A stretch of DNA of 64,000 bases from positions 1-64,000 of the forward strand of contig NZ_JACSNX010000003.1 of the NCBI RefSeq assembly GCF_016902445.1, in the 5' to 3' direction. The notes beneath the pieces are model-generated. The model made no database searches, was not told the origin of the DNA, and saw only the letters and a program-made list of their open reading frames with translations. Both the position numbers and the translations under genes were made by a program. This stretch comes from Oscillibacter valericigenes (GTDB taxonomy: Bacteria > Bacillota > Clostridia > Oscillospirales > Oscillospiraceae). The number at the start of each line of letters is the position of its first letter. Position 1 is the first letter of the stretch. Below, in pieces: positions 8,169 through 16,519 of the stretch.

Positions 8169-8891
8169 ATGTTAGAACGCACCAAGCAGTCGGACGCTGG
8201 GGCCGAAAACGACGAGAACACGAAGGACGGCTCCCAGCAGATCGTGGACTTCGGCTCCGCCCTGACGAAGACGCCCCACGGCTCCGTCTACTGCCTCACC
8301 ATCATCGGCCAGATCGAGGGCCACAACACCGCCGCCAGCGGCGCCAAGACCACGAAATACGAGCACGTGCTGCCCCTGCTTGCCAAGCTGGAGGAGAGCG
8401 ACGAGGTGGACGGTGTCCTCTTCCTGCTGAACACCGTGGGCGGCGACGTGGAGGCGGGCCTTGCCATCGCGGAGCTCATCGCCGGCATGACGAAGCCCAC
8501 GGTCTCCATCGTGCTGGGGGGCAGCCACTCCATCGGCGTGCCCCTGGCGGTGGCGGCCCGGCGGAGCTTCGCCGTTCCCAGTGCCGCCATGACCATCCAC
8601 CCGGTCCGCATGAGCGGCACCGTCATCGCCGCGCCCCAGACCTACAACTACTTCCAGCGGCTCCAGGACCGGATCGTGGCCTTCGTCTCCGGCCACAGCC
8701 AGATCACCACCCAGAAATTCCAGGCCCTGATGCTGAAAAAGGACGACATGGCCGCGGACGTGGGCAGCGTGGTCTACGGGGAGGAGGCGGTGTCCCTGGG
8801 CATCATCGACCAGGTGGGCGGCCTCTCTGACGGCCTCCAGTGCCTCTACCGACAAATCGAGGAGGCCCGGGGGAAGCGGAGACCGTCCTGA
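8169..8891 (+). CDS. tepA: ClpP-fold serine protease of the TepA family
   Basis: A 240-residue cytoplasmic ClpP/SDH-fold peptidase of the translocation-enhancing protein (TepA/YmfB) type. Visible: a short charged N-terminus, LTIIGQIEGHN, the oxyanion-forming LLNTVGGDVEAGLAI, the nucleophile segment GGSHSIGVPLA (Ser near residue 118) and the histidine segment MTIHPVRMSG (about 139). The C-terminus YGEEAVSLGIIDQVGG matches ClpP-like folds. Start at ATG 8169 with AGGAGG. In Bacillus the gene sits by spoIIIE; here it lies just ahead of smc. A 14-bp hairpin without a T-tract follows it at 8918-8958. Confidence 0.85.
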   Translation: MLERTKQSDAGAENDENTKDGSQQIVDFGSALTKTPHGSVYCLTIIGQIEGHNTAASGAKTTKYEHVLPLLAKLEESDEVDGVLFLLNTVGGDVEAGLAIAELIAGMTKPTVSIVLGGSHSIGVPLAVAARRSFAVPSAAMTIHPVRMSGTVIAAPQTYNYFQRLQDRIVAFVSGHSQITTQKFQALMLKKDDMAADVGSVVYGEEAVSLGIIDQVGGLSDGLQCLYRQIEEARGKRRPS

Positions 8892-8917
8892 GCGCCGGAA
8901 AACGGACGCAGAGAGCG

Positions 8918-8958
8918 GCACAGCGGGCGGGACGCCGGAGACGCCCCGCCCGCTGTGC
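8918..8958 (+). terminator. hairpin after tepA (no T-tract)
   Basis: Perfect 14-bp stem, GCACAGCGGGCGGG at 8918-8931 with its complement at 8945-8958. There is no run of T afterwards, so termination is uncertain; mRNA 3'-end protection is possible. Confidence 0.4.
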
Positions 8959-8999
8959 GCTGCGCCGGGGATTTCACAGGCAGAACGAGAGATTTTTCC

Positions 9000-9044
9000 T
9001 TGAAATGGGAGATTCGCTTTGCTATACTATACTAGTTATAGTAT
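9000..9044 (+). promoter_or_regulatory. smc promoter with palindrome over the -10
   Basis: TTGAAA (9000-9005), 17-nt spacer, TATACT (9023-9028). The inverted repeat ATACTATA-ctagt-TATAGTAT (9024-9044) overlaps the -10 box and the expected start point, so it could be an operator or a short 5' hairpin. Confidence 0.75.
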
Positions 9045-9078
9045 GTGATCCGGCCGAAGGGCCGAGCGAGGTGAAAGC

Positions 9079-12000
9079 GTGTATTTAAAAGCATTGGAGA
9101 TCCAGGGCTTCAAGTCCTTTCCGGACAAGACGGTCCTGAATTTCGGCGAGGACATCACCGCCATCGTGGGCCCCAACGGCTCCGGCAAGTCCAACATCTC
9201 CGACGCCATCCGATGGGTGATGGGGGAGCAGAGCGTCAAGGGCCTCCGGGGCGCCAAGATGGAGGACGTGATCTTCGGCGGCACGGAGAAGCGCAGCCAG
9301 GTGGGCTTTGCCCAGGTGACGCTGGTGCTGGACAACACGGAGCATATCTTCCCCACCATGGAGGAGAGCGAGGTGTCCGTCACCCGCCGCTACTACCGCA
9401 GCGGAGAGAGCGAGTATTACATCAACCGCCAGTCCGTCCGGCTGAAGGACGTGACGGAGCTGTTTCTGGACACCGGCATGGGCCGGGAGGGCTACTCCAT
9501 CATCGGCCAGGGCAAGATCGACGAGATCCTCTCCGCCAAGAGCGGGGAGCGGCGGGAGATCTTCGAGGAGGCCGCCGGCATCTCTAAGTTCCGCCACCGG
9601 AAGGAGGAGGCGGAGCGGAAGCTGGAGCGGACGGAGGAGAACTTGGTCCGCATCAACGACAAGATCGCCGAGCTGGAGCTGCAGGTGGACCCCCTGCGGG
9701 AGCAGGCGGAGAAGGCCAGGAAGTATCTGGTGCTGCGGGACGAGCTGCGGCTGCTGGAGATCTCCGTCTGGCTGGAAAATCTGGACGCCCTGAAGGCCGG
9801 CGCCCGCAAGCTGGAGGCGGACTTCCGGGCCGCCGAGGAGGCGCGGGACAAGGCCCGGACCGACCTGGACGCCCTCTATGCCGAGGGGGAGCAGTACAGC
9901 GAAAAGATGCGGGAGAAGGACCTGGAGGCCGAGCGCATCCGGGCGGATTCCGCCGCGCTGGAGGAGAAGATCCGGGAGAAGGAGTCCGCCGCCGCCGTGC
10001 TGGAGAGCACCGTCGCCCACAACCGGGAGAACATCGACCGGGCGCAGGCGGAGCTGGCGGAGGCCGAGAGCCGCTCCGGCGGCCTTGCCAGGCAGGCGGA
10101 GGAGCAGGAGGCCCGGGTGGCGGAGATCGACCGCCGGATCGGGGAACTGAATGACGCCCTGGCCGCCCTGCTGGAAAAGGCCCAGGCCATGGCGGAGCAG
10201 GCCGGAGGGGCTCAGACGGAGGCGGAGCGCCTCCGGGCCCAGGAGGCCATGGCCGTGGCCGCCGCCGCGGATCAGCGGGCGGAGCTGGCCGCTGCCGAGG
10301 CGGAGAGAGCGCAGATCCGGGAGCGGCAGGAGACCGCGGAGCGGGACAGAGCCGCTGCGGAGGAGCAGCTCCAGTCCGCCCGCCAGGAGGCAAAGGAGAA
10401 CCGCCGAGCCCTGGAGGACGCCAGGGATGAGGCGGAGGCCGCCGCCAACATCATCGCCGGCCACAGCCTGCGGATGGAGGAGCGGAAGAAGAAGGCCGCC
10501 GCCGCGGCGGACCGGCGGGTCCAGCTGACGGTGGATGTCCAGACACTGGAGAACCGCCGCCGGCTGCTGGCAGAGATGGAGAAGGAGTACGAGGGCTTCT
10601 CCAAGGCGGTCAAGACGGTCATGCACGCCCAGAGCGGCCTGCGGGGCATCCACGGCCCGGTGGCCAATCTGGTGAAGACCGACGGCAAGTACTCCCTGGC
10701 CGTCGAGATCGCCCTGGGAGCGGGGCTGCAGAACATCGTGGTGGACCGGGAGGAGGACGCCAAGGCCGCCATCGGCTACCTGAAGCAGCGGGACGCTGGC
10801 CGGGCCACCTTCCTGCCCCTCACCGCCATCCGGGGCGAGGAGCTCCGGGAGAGGGGCGTGGAGAATGAGTTCGGCTTCGTGGGCATCGCCTCCCGGCTGG
10901 TGGCATTCGACCCCCAATACCAGAATATCGTTTACAACCTGCTGGGCCGCACCGTGGTGGCGGAGGATCTGGACTGCGGCATCGCCATGGCCCGGAAGTA
11001 CCGCAACGCCTTCCGGATCGTGACGCTAGACGGCCAGGTCATCAACCGGGGCGGCTCCATGACCGGAGGCAGCACCAGCCGGTCCGCTGGTGTGCTGAGC
11101 CGGGCGGCGGAGCTGGAGCAGCTCACCGCAAAGTCCGCCGCCATGCAGGCGAAGCTGGAAGAGGCAAAGCTGGCGGAGGAGGCCGCCGCCCGGGAGCTGG
11201 CCGCCGCCCAGTATGAGCTGGAGACGGCAGAGGCCCAGCGCCGCCAGGCGGAGGACGAGGTCCTGCGGCTGGAGGGCACCAGGGGACAGTACGATCTGCT
11301 GCTGCGCTCTCTGGAGGAGAACGTGGAGAACCTTACCGGCGAGCTGGAGAGCCTGGCGGGCCGGCTGGAGGACAATGAGCGGCGCGCCGCCGCCGCCCAG
11401 AGTGAGATCGACCGGCAGGAGTCCGCTGCGGCGGACCTGCGGGCCCGGGCGGAGCAGGCCCTCTCCGGCCAGTCGGAGCTGCTGGCCCAGTCCGGCGCCC
11501 TGACGGAGGAGATCAGCGGGAGAAAGAGCGACCTGGCGGCCCTGGCCGCCGAGCGGGACGCCACGGTCCGCAGCGCCGCGGACCTGCGGGCCCTGTGCGC
11601 GGACCTCTCCGGGGACCGGGAACAGAAGCAGCAGATGGTGGAGACCTACCGGCAGAACATCGCCGCCGCGGAGGCGGAGGCCGCGGACCTGCGGGCCGCC
11701 CTGGAGGAACTGGCCGGTCAGGGCGCTGCCCTCCGAAAGCGGCTGGCCGCCATCACCGAGGAGAAGAACGCCCTGGAGGCGGAGCGGACCGCAAAGAACC
11801 GGGCGGGCCAGGAGATGAACGAGACGCTGCTGGATCTGGAGCGGGAAGTGGCCCGGCTGGACCAGAGGCGGGCCACCTCCGCCATGGAGGAAAAGCAGAT
11901 CCTGGACCGGCTGTGGGAGCACTACGAGCTCTCCCACTCCGACGCCACAGCCCTGCGGATCGAGCTGGAGAGCGTGCCCAAGGCCAACCGGCGGATCGGG

Positions 12001-12645
12001 GAGCTGAAGCGGGACATCGCCGCCCTGGGCACCCCCAACATCGGCGCCATCGATGAGTTCCAGCGGGTGAACACCCGCTATACCTATCTGACGGACCAGC
12101 GCAACGACGTGGAGAAGGCCAAGGGCGAGCTGGAGCGCATCATTGGCGAGATCACGGAAGAGATGACGAAGATCTTCGCCGAGCAGTTCAGGCTGCTGTC
12201 TGAGAGCTTCCAGACCACGTTCCAGGAGCTCTTCGGCGGCGGAACGGCCAAGCTGGAGCTGGAGGATGAGAACGACATCCTGGGCTGCGGCATCGAGATC
12301 AAGGCCCAGCCGCCGGGAAAGACCCTCAAGACCATCTCTCTGCTGTCCGGCGGCGAGAAGGCCTTTGTGGCCATCGCCCTGTACTTCTCCATCCTGAAAG
12401 TCCACCCCACGCCCTTCTGCGTCATGGACGAGATCGAGGCGGCGCTGGACGACGCCAATGTCACCCGCTACGCCCGTTATATGCGGACGCTGGCGGGACG
12501 GACCCAGTTCATCGTCATCACCCACCGCCGGGGCACCATGGAGGAGGCCGACGTCCTCTACGGCGTCACCATGCAGGAGCAGGGCGTGAGCAAGATCCTG
12601 ACCATCAATCTGAATGACATGGCGAAGGAACTGAAGATCAAGTGA
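9079..12645 (+). CDS. smc: chromosome segregation ATPase SMC
   Basis: A 1188-residue condensin subunit that organises and segregates the nucleoid, acting as a dimer with ScpA/ScpB. Order: N-terminal ATPase with Walker A GPNGSGKSN (about residues 32-40) and GMGREGYSIIGQGKID; a first coiled coil rich in Glu/Ala/Arg (about 165-500); the hinge (about 510-680) with GGSMTGGSTSRSAGVLSR; a second coiled coil; then the signature LLSGGEKAFVAIAL (about 1087) and Walker B CVMDEIEAALDD (about 1114). Start is GTG 9079 with GAGG upstream and gives the conserved YLKALEIQGFKSF. Length is standard. The final 25 codons are duplicated about 210 bases downstream. Confidence 0.97.
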   Translation: MYLKALEIQGFKSFPDKTVLNFGEDITAIVGPNGSGKSNISDAIRWVMGEQSVKGLRGAKMEDVIFGGTEKRSQVGFAQVTLVLDNTEHIFPTMEESEVSVTRRYYRSGESEYYINRQSVRLKDVTELFLDTGMGREGYSIIGQGKIDEILSAKSGERREIFEEAAGISKFRHRKEEAERKLERTEENLVRINDKIAELELQVDPLREQAEKARKYLVLRDELRLLEISVWLENLDALKAGARKLEADFRAAEEARDKARTDLDALYAEGEQYSEKMREKDLEAERIRADSAALEEKIREKESAAAVLESTVAHNRENIDRAQAELAEAESRSGGLARQAEEQEARVAEIDRRIGELNDALAALLEKAQAMAEQAGGAQTEAERLRAQEAMAVAAAADQRAELAAAEAERAQIRERQETAERDRAAAEEQLQSARQEAKENRRALEDARDEAEAAANIIAGHSLRMEERKKKAAAAADRRVQLTVDVQTLENRRRLLAEMEKEYEGFSKAVKTVMHAQSGLRGIHGPVANLVKTDGKYSLAVEIALGAGLQNIVVDREEDAKAAIGYLKQRDAGRATFLPLTAIRGEELRERGVENEFGFVGIASRLVAFDPQYQNIVYNLLGRTVVAEDLDCGIAMARKYRNAFRIVTLDGQVINRGGSMTGGSTSRSAGVLSRAAELEQLTAKSAAMQAKLEEAKLAEEAAARELAAAQYELETAEAQRRQAEDEVLRLEGTRGQYDLLLRSLEENVENLTGELESLAGRLEDNERRAAAAQSEIDRQESAAADLRARAEQALSGQSELLAQSGALTEEISGRKSDLAALAAERDATVRSAADLRALCADLSGDREQKQQMVETYRQNIAAAEAEAADLRAALEELAGQGAALRKRLAAITEEKNALEAERTAKNRAGQEMNETLLDLEREVARLDQRRATSAMEEKQILDRLWEHYELSHSDATALRIELESVPKANRRIGELKRDIAALGTPNIGAIDEFQRVNTRYTYLTDQRNDVEKAKGELERIIGEITEEMTKIFAEQFRLLSESFQTTFQELFGGGTAKLELEDENDILGCGIEIKAQPPGKTLKTISLLSGGEKAFVAIALYFSILKVHPTPFCVMDEIEAALDDANVTRYARYMRTLAGRTQFIVITHRRGTMEEADVLYGVTMQEQGVSKILTINLNDMAKELKIK

Positions 12646-12857
12646 GCATGGTGACGCCGTCCCTCAGGACTCCCGCCGAAACCCGGCGAAGCGGTTTCGG
12701 TGGGAAAAGGAGGAACAGCGGAGAGCGCGAGTTCTGGCCGGGAGGCCGGAACGAGGGATACGGAGCTTGTGACGACGCCGCCATGCAGGAACAGGGCGTG
12801 AGCAAGATCCTGACCATCAATCTGAACGACATGGCGAGGGAACTGAAGATCAAATAA
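12642..12857 (+). pseudogene. duplicated smc 3' end with a hairpin-bearing spacer
   Basis: Bases 12783-12857 repeat bases 12571-12645 (the last 25 codons of smc, MQEQGVSKILTINLNDMA.ELKIK) with about five differences, mostly synonymous, plus one Lys/Arg change. The spacer between the copies (12646-12782) contains a 12-bp stem (12672-12683 with 12693-12704). A 71-codon frame from GTG 12642 runs through spacer and copy, but lacks a convincing ribosome binding site of its own and has an unrelated basic N-terminus. I read it as a fossil of a segmental duplication, not as a gene; the preserved reading frame leaves some doubt. Confidence 0.7.
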
Positions 12858-12868
12858 GGAGACGATCC

Positions 12869-13087
12869 ATGAAGCGCAAACATAAACAGATGATCATCAT
12901 CTGGGTGGGCCTGCTGGCAGGTATCCTGCTTTTCCGGGGCGGGTGGATGACCTACGCCGGACTGGGGATCTTTCTGCTGGACCTGGGGCTGGTGTGGCTG
13001 CTGCTGCGCTGCCCCCACTGCGGAAAACCGGTCCGGGAACTCCGCCCGGACAAGACCTGCCCTTACTGCGGCAAGAAAGTGGAGTGA
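12869..13087 (+). CDS. small membrane protein with C-terminal zinc ribbon
   Basis: A 72-residue protein. After a basic start (MKRKHKQ) come two closely spaced hydrophobic stretches (residues about 8-24 and 28-46), then a zinc ribbon CPHCGKPV...CPYCGKKV at the C-terminus. AAGGAG precedes the ATG at 12869. It lies between smc and ftsY, 6 nt before the ftsY start, so it is almost certainly in one transcript with both. Function is not known; small membrane zinc ribbons of this kind recur in Clostridia without an assigned role. Confidence 0.8.
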   Translation: MKRKHKQMIIIWVGLLAGILLFRGGWMTYAGLGIFLLDLGLVWLLLRCPHCGKPVRELRPDKTCPYCGKKVE

Positions 13088-13093
13088 GAGACC

Positions 13094-13966
13094 ATGGGCT
13101 TTTTTGACAAACTGAAAAAAATCACCACCAATCTGTTCTCAGGCTTTTCCGAGGCGGACGAGGCTTTTTTTGAAGAGCTGGAGGAGACACTGATCCTGGC
13201 GGACCTGGGCATGGACACGGCCCTGGACGCAGTGGAGAAGCTCCGCACCCGGGTGCGGAAGGAGAAGCTCCAGGGCCAGGAGGAGGTCAAGGCCGCCCTC
13301 CGGGACATCCTGGCGGAGGAGATGGACGTGGGCGACACCGCTCTGGACCTGTCCACCACCCCCAGCGTGGTGCTGTTCATCGGCGTCAACGGCGTGGGCA
13401 AGACCACCTCCATCGGCAAGCTGGCCCACCAGCTGAAGAGCCAGGGCAAGCGGGTCCTGCTGTGCGCCGCGGACACGTTCCGGGCCGCCGCCGCGGACCA
13501 GCTGCAGATCTGGGCGGAGCGCTCCGGCTGTGAGATCGTCCGCCAGCACGAGGGCGCCGATCCCGGCGCGGTGTTGTTTGACGCTCTCCAGGCCGCCAAG
13601 GCCCGGGGCGTGGACGTGGTGCTGTGCGACACCGCCGGCCGCCTCCACAACAAGGCCAACCTGATGGCGGAGCTTGCCAAGCTCTCCAAGATCATCGACC
13701 GGGAGTGCCCCGGCGCCGCCCGGGAGACGCTGCTGGTGCTGGACGCCACCACCGGACAGAACGGCCTGATCCAGGCCAGGACTTTCAAGGAGGCCGCCGG
13801 CCTCACCGGCATCGTGCTGACGAAGCTGGACGGCACCGCCAAGGGCGGCATCGTCATCGCCATCGCCAAGGAACTGGGCGTGCCGGTGAAGCTGGCCGGC
13901 GTCGGCGAGGGACTGGACGACCTGAAGCCCTTCGATGCGAAGGACTACGTGGAGGCAATTATCTGA
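13094..13966 (+). CDS. ftsY: signal recognition particle receptor FtsY
   Basis: SRP-type GTPase that docks ribosome-nascent-chain/SRP complexes at the membrane. The 290-residue protein has a short N domain without the long acidic A domain of enterobacteria, then the NG core: G1 GVNGVGKTT (about residue 97), CAADTFRAAAADQL, DTAGRLHNKANLM, TTGQNGL, TKLDGTAKGG, and GVGEGLDDLKPFDAKDYV at the end. Start ATG 13094. The pairing with smc is a classic Firmicute order. The transcript runs into a 650-nt spacer holding an inverted-repeat element. Confidence 0.96.
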   Translation: MGFFDKLKKITTNLFSGFSEADEAFFEELEETLILADLGMDTALDAVEKLRTRVRKEKLQGQEEVKAALRDILAEEMDVGDTALDLSTTPSVVLFIGVNGVGKTTSIGKLAHQLKSQGKRVLLCAADTFRAAAADQLQIWAERSGCEIVRQHEGADPGAVLFDALQAAKARGVDVVLCDTAGRLHNKANLMAELAKLSKIIDRECPGAARETLLVLDATTGQNGLIQARTFKEAAGLTGIVLTKLDGTAKGGIVIAIAKELGVPVKLAGVGEGLDDLKPFDAKDYVEAII

Positions 13967-14006
13967 GAGGAGATTTCCGCTCCCGCAGGGGGCTGTTCCC
14001 ACAGGG

Positions 14007-14520
14007 GTGCGCCCCCCATTCTCTTTTTGTTCTTGACAAAAAGAGAATGCGCCGCGCCCGGTGGAAGAGAAAAAATCGCTTAGGCGCGCTCCGGTGCAGT
14101 GGCCCTCCGCGCGACGGGGGTCGGCGTATCGATGCCTGCTCCGATTTGGGCCCGCCTTCGGGCACGCTTGGGCCTTCTGCGTTTTTCGGAACTTCCGTCC
14201 CGTGGCGGATGGTGCCGGCCTTGTCGGGGTGGTTGTCGCATCGAGCTGCTTCTCTTTTCGCTGCCGCTGGCTGCTCTTCGTGGGAGCGTGAGCGGCAGCG
14301 GGGAGAGAGGCTGAGGGTATCCCAAACTTCCCCGGGCCAAAGGTCTCCCCAAGGGCGGCGCGTTTCCGGCCCTGACTTCTACAAGGGAGCGCCAGCCATC
14401 CCCCGCCGGCGGCAGGAGGTCTGCGCTTGCGCGGACCGACCCGCCGAAGCGTTTTTTCTCTTTGGACCGTGCACGGCCCGTTTCTCTTTTGGCAAGACCA
14501 AAAGAGAAATGGGGGGTGCA
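14007..14520. mobile_element. 514-bp non-coding element with long imperfect inverted ends
   Basis: Between ftsY and rph. The left end (14007 to about 14095) and the right end (about 14425-14520) are imperfect inverted copies: each has a run of C/G next to a hairpin (14018-14048, ATTCTCTTTTTG arms; 14481-14509, TTTCTCTTTTGG arms), then after about 15 bases AGAGAAAAAA followed by CGCTT.GGCG. The middle (14096-14424) shows no supported gene on either strand. Length and ends resemble a MITE-like, non-autonomous element. No clear target-site duplication could be fixed by eye. Confidence 0.6.
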
Positions 14521-14622
14521 TCTGCCCAGCCATCAGCATGGCTGTTTTCTCCATCCGAACGGGTGGAACGATCCCAGGCGGCCCAATGCCTGTGGAACTT
14601 TTCAGGAAAGAAGATGTAGATC

Positions 14623-15339
14623 ATGACCAGACAGGACGGACGGGCCTTTGACGAGCTGCGCCCCGTCACCATTACACCCAACTTTGTAAAATTTGCGGAG
14701 GGCAGCTGCCTCATCCAGTGCGGCGACACCATGGTCCTCTGCTGCGCCAGCGTGGAGGACAAGGTGCCGCCCCATGTGCCGGAGGGCGCCGGCTGGGTGA
14801 CGGCGGAGTACTCCATGCTGCCCCGGGCCAACCGGGAGCGGAGCCGCCGGGACATCTCCAAGCTGAAGCTCTCTCCCCGCAGCGCGGAGATCCAGCGGCT
14901 GGTGGGCCGGTCCCTCCGGGCCGCCGTGGATATGAACAAGCTGGGAGAGCATACCATTACCATCGACTGCGATGTGCTCCAGGGAGACGGCGGCACCCGC
15001 ACCGCCTCCGTCACCGGCGGCTTCGTGGCACTCAGCCTGGCCTGCCGGAAGCTGGTGGAGGCGGGCATCTTGGCGGAGGATCCCATCCGGCACTTCGTCA
15101 CCGGCGTGTCCGCCGGCATCGTGGACGAGCAGCCCATGCTGGACCTGCAGTACAGCGAGGACAGCCGGGCCCAGGTGGACCTGAACTGCGTGATGAACGA
15201 GCTGGGAGAGATCATCGAGCTCCAGGGCACCGGCGAGGGCCGGGCCTTCACGGCAGAAGAGCAGCAGGAGCTGGTGCGCCTGTGCGCCAAGGGCAACCGG
15301 GAGCTGCTGAACATCCAGCGGGAGATCCTGAAGCGGTAA
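14623..15339 (+). CDS. rph: ribonuclease PH
   Basis: Phosphorolytic 3'-5' exoribonuclease that trims tRNA 3' ends; forms a hexamer. The 238 residues start RQDGRAFDELRPVTI and contain GSCLIQCGDTMVLC, VTAEYSMLPRANRERSRRD, the phosphate-binding RSLRAAVD, and CDVLQGDGGTRTAS. Start ATG 14623 with a modest GGAAAG upstream. It opens a compact run of genes (next starts at 15373, 15657, 16276, 16520) that appears to continue to rsfS. Confidence 0.95.
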   Translation: MTRQDGRAFDELRPVTITPNFVKFAEGSCLIQCGDTMVLCCASVEDKVPPHVPEGAGWVTAEYSMLPRANRERSRRDISKLKLSPRSAEIQRLVGRSLRAAVDMNKLGEHTITIDCDVLQGDGGTRTASVTGGFVALSLACRKLVEAGILAEDPIRHFVTGVSAGIVDEQPMLDLQYSEDSRAQVDLNCVMNELGEIIELQGTGEGRAFTAEEQQELVRLCAKGNRELLNIQREILKR

Positions 15340-15372
15340 CGCCGCGTCAAAAAAAGAGAAGGAGATGGTCTC

Positions 15373-15660
15373 ATGGCACAGGTATTTGAGATGATCATGC
15401 TGATCTGCTTCGGCCTGTCCTGGCCCTTCAACATCGCAAAGTCCATCCGATCCCGCACCGCCAAGGGCAAGAGCATCTGGTTCGAGGTGTGCATCATCGT
15501 GGGCTACCTCTGCGGCCTGGCGGGAAAGTTCATCAGCGGGAACGTGACATACGTGGCGGCATTTTACATTCTGGACATTGCCATGGTCACCACCGACCTG
15601 GTGCTGACCATGCGGAACAAGCGCCTGGACCGGGCGGCAGAACAGGAGGAAACTGTATGA
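15373..15660 (+). CDS. small PQ-loop-like membrane protein
   Basis: A 95-residue protein with three hydrophobic helices (residues about 4-20, 39-55, 60-82). The motif GLSWPFNIAKSIRSRTAKGK resembles the PQ-loop signature of SemiSWEET/PQ-loop proteins (P, then R/K-rich turn), so a small transporter-like dimer is possible, but this is only a resemblance. ATG 15373 has AAGGAG upstream. Its stop overlaps the start of rdgB by 4 nt (ATGA), so the two are translationally coupled. Confidence 0.7.
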   Translation: MAQVFEMIMLICFGLSWPFNIAKSIRSRTAKGKSIWFEVCIIVGYLCGLAGKFISGNVTYVAAFYILDIAMVTTDLVLTMRNKRLDRAAEQEETV

Positions 15661-16247
15661 AGTTCGTATTGGCGACCCATAACCCCGGCAAGCTGCGGGA
15701 GATGGGAGAGATCCTCTCCAGCCTCGGCGTCGAGGTGGTGAGCCCCGCGGATGTGGGCATCACCGTGGATGTGGAGGAGACTGGCACCACCTTTGCGGAA
15801 AACGCCATGCTGAAGGCCAAGGCCATCTGTGCGGCCAGCGGGCTGCCCGCCATCGCGGACGACTCCGGCCTGTGCGTGGACGCCCTGAACGGCGGTCCAG
15901 GCGTCTACTCCGCCCGTTACGGCGGAGAGGGACTGGACGACCGGGGACGGTACACCCTGCTGCTGCAGAACATGCGGGGCCAGACCACCCGGGCGGCCCA
16001 CTTCGCCTGCGCCATCGCCTGCGCCTTTCCCAACGGGGACGAGCTGACGGCGGAGGGCCGGTGCGACGGCGCCATCGCCTTCGCCCCCATGGGGACGGAG
16101 GGCTTCGGCTACGACCCGGTGTTCCTGGTGCCGGAGAAGGGCAAGACCTTCGGCCAGCTGCCGGCGGAGGAGAAGAGCGCCATCTCCCACCGGGGGAAAG
16201 CCCTGCGGGCATTTTCCGAGAAGCTGGCAACTTATTTGAAGAAATAA
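15657..16247 (+). CDS. rdgB: XTP/dITP pyrophosphatase (RdgB/HAM1)
   Basis: House-cleaning enzyme that hydrolyses non-canonical purine triphosphates (ITP, XTP) to monophosphates. The 196 residues show KFVLATHNPGKLREM at the N-terminus, TGTTFAENAMLKA, IADDSGLCVDALNGGPGVYS, GFGYDPVFLVPE and ISHRGKAL near the end. Start at 15657 has AGGAGG and the 4-nt overlap with the upstream frame; the longer in-frame start at 15489 lies inside the upstream gene and was rejected. Often paired with rph, as here. Confidence 0.95.
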   Translation: MKFVLATHNPGKLREMGEILSSLGVEVVSPADVGITVDVEETGTTFAENAMLKAKAICAASGLPAIADDSGLCVDALNGGPGVYSARYGGEGLDDRGRYTLLLQNMRGQTTRAAHFACAIACAFPNGDELTAEGRCDGAIAFAPMGTEGFGYDPVFLVPEKGKTFGQLPAEEKSAISHRGKALRAFSEKLATYLKK

Positions 16248-16275
16248 ACGTCTCATGCTATAAGGAGGGGAGAGC

Positions 16276-16467
16276 ATGAAGACCACCGGACGCTGCCCCA
16301 AATGCGGCGGCACGGACCTGCTGGCGGTGAAGCCGGGGCTGTACAATTCCTTCCCCGTCAGCTTTTTCACCAACGCCAAAATCCAGCGGTACGTCTGCCG
16401 CAGCTGCGGCTATACGGAGGAGTGGATTGCCGAGGAATCCATGGAGAAGATGCGGCAGTCCACCTGA
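16276..16467 (+). CDS. small double-CxxC zinc ribbon protein
   Basis: A 63-residue soluble protein with two CxxC knuckles, CPKCGG (near residue 7) and CRSCGY (near residue 41), separated by a beta-rich segment, which is a classical zinc ribbon. AGGAGG lies 7 nt before the ATG. Lying between rdgB and yhbY in the same direction, it is presumably cotranscribed; the role is unknown (nucleic-acid or protein contact is typical of the fold). Confidence 0.78.
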   Translation: MKTTGRCPKCGGTDLLAVKPGLYNSFPVSFFTNAKIQRYVCRSCGYTEEWIAEESMEKMRQST

Positions 16468-16519
16468 CATGACGAACATTAAAAAACGACCGGAGCATTT
16501 CCGGAACAAAGGAGTCTAC

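Noticed and set aside
9085..10917. 610-codon minus-strand frame across the smc N-terminal half
   Set aside because: Antisense shadow of smc: leucine/glycine/arginine-rich without motifs, an effect of high GC and coiled-coil codons.
13139..14554. 471-codon minus-strand frame covering ftsY and the inverted-repeat element
   Set aside because: It runs through two unrelated regions (ftsY antisense and element) and shows no domain; frames stay open here because of GC content.
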